A stretch of 21,258 bases of DNA from an uncultured Collinsella sp. (GTDB lineage Bacteria > Actinomycetota > Coriobacteriia > Coriobacteriales > Coriobacteriaceae), in contig CABQLM010000033.1 of assembly GCA_902465105.1 (NCBI GenBank), positions 1 to 21,258 of the forward strand, given 5' to 3'. The notes beneath the pieces are model-generated. The model made no database searches and was not told where the DNA came from. It was given only the letters and a program-made list of their open reading frames with translations. This document shows positions 20,638 to 21,258 of this stretch, piece by piece. Numbering within the stretch: the first letter of the stretch is position 1; each line of letters opens with the position of its first letter. Made by a program: the position numbers and the translations under genes.

Positions 20638-20672
20638 TGGAACGTTTCAATAAATTGCAACGTTTCAATAAA
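20638..20672. repeat. 18-bp tandem repeat with palindromic cores upstream of ndk
   Basis: AACGTTTCAATAAA occurs at 20641-20654 and again at 20659-20672, an 18-base period. Each copy centres on a near-palindrome (TGGAACGTTTCA at 20638-20649; TTGCAACGTTTCAA at 20655-20668). They end 10 bases before the likely -35 box of ndk, a position typical of activator or repressor sites. The AACGTT core recalls LacI-family operators, an unproven comparison. Confidence 0.6.
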
Positions 20673-20682
20673 CGGCTTTTTG

Positions 20683-20711
20683 TTTAACTGCAGCTAAAAC
20701 TCTGTTACGAT
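20683..20711 (+). promoter_or_regulatory. Likely ndk promoter
   Basis: TTTAAC (20683-20688), an exact 17-base spacer and TACGAT (20706-20711) would start the transcript near 20718, about 57 bases ahead of ndk. Confidence 0.5.
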
Positions 20712-20774
20712 GCAGTCCAGGCGGGTGCCGGAATGGGACTTGGGCACGCGCGAACCTACTTGAAAGGCTACCTT

Positions 20775-21179
20775 ATGGCTATCGAGAAGACCTTCATCAT
20801 GATTAAGCCCGACGCCGTGCGCGACCGCAAGATCGGCGAGATTGTTGCTCGCATTGAGCGTAGCGGCCTTGTCATCGAGCGCATGGAGATGACCACGCTC
20901 GAGCGCGCTACCGTCGAGGAGCACTACGCCCATCTGGCCGACAAGCCCTTCTTTGGCGGTCTCTGTGACTTTATGACGAGCGGGCCGGTCGTCAAGATGG
21001 TCGTTTCCGGTCTCTCCGCTGTCTCCAAGATGCGCACTCTCATGGGCGCTACCAACCCGCTTGACGCTGCCCCTGGTACCATCCGCGGCGACTTTGCCGT
21101 CGATGTCAACGCCAACGTGATTCACGGCTCCGACTGCCTGGAGAACGCCGAGATCGAGATCAAGCGCTTCTTTGGCTAA
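20775..21179 (+). CDS. ndk: Nucleoside diphosphate kinase
   Basis: A 134-residue enzyme that transfers the gamma phosphate between nucleoside triphosphates and diphosphates through a phospho-histidine. The family starts with EKTFIMIKPDAV. The active-site signature NVIHGSD contains His117. GATNPLDAAPGTIRGDFA is the conserved nucleotide-binding block. The length is slightly under the usual 135-150. ATG 20775 has GAAAGG seven to eight bases upstream; an earlier in-frame ATG (20733) adds a non-homologous extension. It has its own promoter region with tandem operator-like repeats and a strong terminator, so it is probably a single-gene unit. Confidence 0.96.
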   Translation: MAIEKTFIMIKPDAVRDRKIGEIVARIERSGLVIERMEMTTLERATVEEHYAHLADKPFFGGLCDFMTSGPVVKMVVSGLSAVSKMRTLMGATNPLDAAPGTIRGDFAVDVNANVIHGSDCLENAEIEIKRFFG

Positions 21180-21182
21180 ACC

Positions 21183-21202
21183 AGCTTTGACTCCTTAAAG
21201 CT
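21183..21202 (+). other. Small hairpin after ndk
   Basis: AGCTTT and AAAGCT are complementary around eight bases immediately after the ndk stop. There is no T tract; it may protect the mRNA end. Confidence 0.3.
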
Positions 21203-21218
21203 GTTAGCGTGTGGCTAG

Positions 21219-21251
21219 GGCGCCGCGGAACTCCATCCGCGGCGCCTTTTT
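21219..21251 (+). terminator. Strong terminator after ndk
   Basis: GGCGCCGCGGA (21219-21229) and TCCGCGGCGCC (21236-21246) form a perfect 11-bp stem with a six-base loop and five T residues. Confidence 0.9.
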
Positions 21252-21258
21252 ATTCCAA

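Noticed and set aside
18744..20660. Long minus-strand open frame (638 codons) opposite argH
   Set aside because: It is an antisense shadow produced by GC-rich third codon positions in argH. It shows no family motifs and has Arg/His/Gln-rich composition, while argH has its full active-site signature.

Overview
The window looks like a chromosomal segment of a GC-rich, gut-type actinobacterium of the class Coriobacteriia, most likely Collinsella. This rests on the gene families, the codon use (GC-rich third positions) and the YggT-DivIVA arrangement at the left end. It is inference from remembered family sequences, not a database match. Almost all of the sequence is ordinary housekeeping and metabolic DNA. 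The unusual content sits in the intergenic regions.

Left part (1-4150): the tail of a YggT-family membrane protein and divIVA (the end of a division-gene cluster) are followed by two facing terminators. Next come a minus-strand nitroreductase, and a minus-strand phosphate-uptake pair: a PiT permease followed by its DUF47/PhoU-like partner. A small conserved-looking gene runs divergently from the permease and may be leaderless.

Middle part (4150-11240): a Bax-inhibitor-1 membrane protein, a microbial-PARG (TIGR02452-like) protein with an altered catalytic motif, and an SGNH hydrolase lie on the plus strand. Then comes a regular array of six alternating inverted 15-mers. The minus-strand thiamine genes thiC and thiD follow, with a clear TPP riboswitch ahead of thiC. 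A single-pass membrane protein and a convergent yaaA complete the region.

Right part (11240-21258): an M18 aminopeptidase is divergent from polA (DNA polymerase I). After polA lies a perfect 33-bp inverted repeat and a minus-strand HAD phosphatase. The arginine genes argG and argH come next, with a 56-codon gene between them, and the window ends with ndk and its terminator.

The two most interesting observations are these. (1) Ahead of argG there is a 24-codon open reading frame with six Arg codons in its last ten, four of them CGA, a codon argG never uses. It overlaps RNA segments that can form 1:2, 2:3 and 3:4 hairpins, which is the layout of a classical translation-coupled attenuator, here apparently sensing arginine. 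(2) The 6954-7169 array has a 15-nt motif at 40-41-nt spacing with strictly alternating orientation. It is neither a CRISPR nor a simple terminator. No tRNA, rRNA, insertion sequence, prophage or CRISPR was seen.
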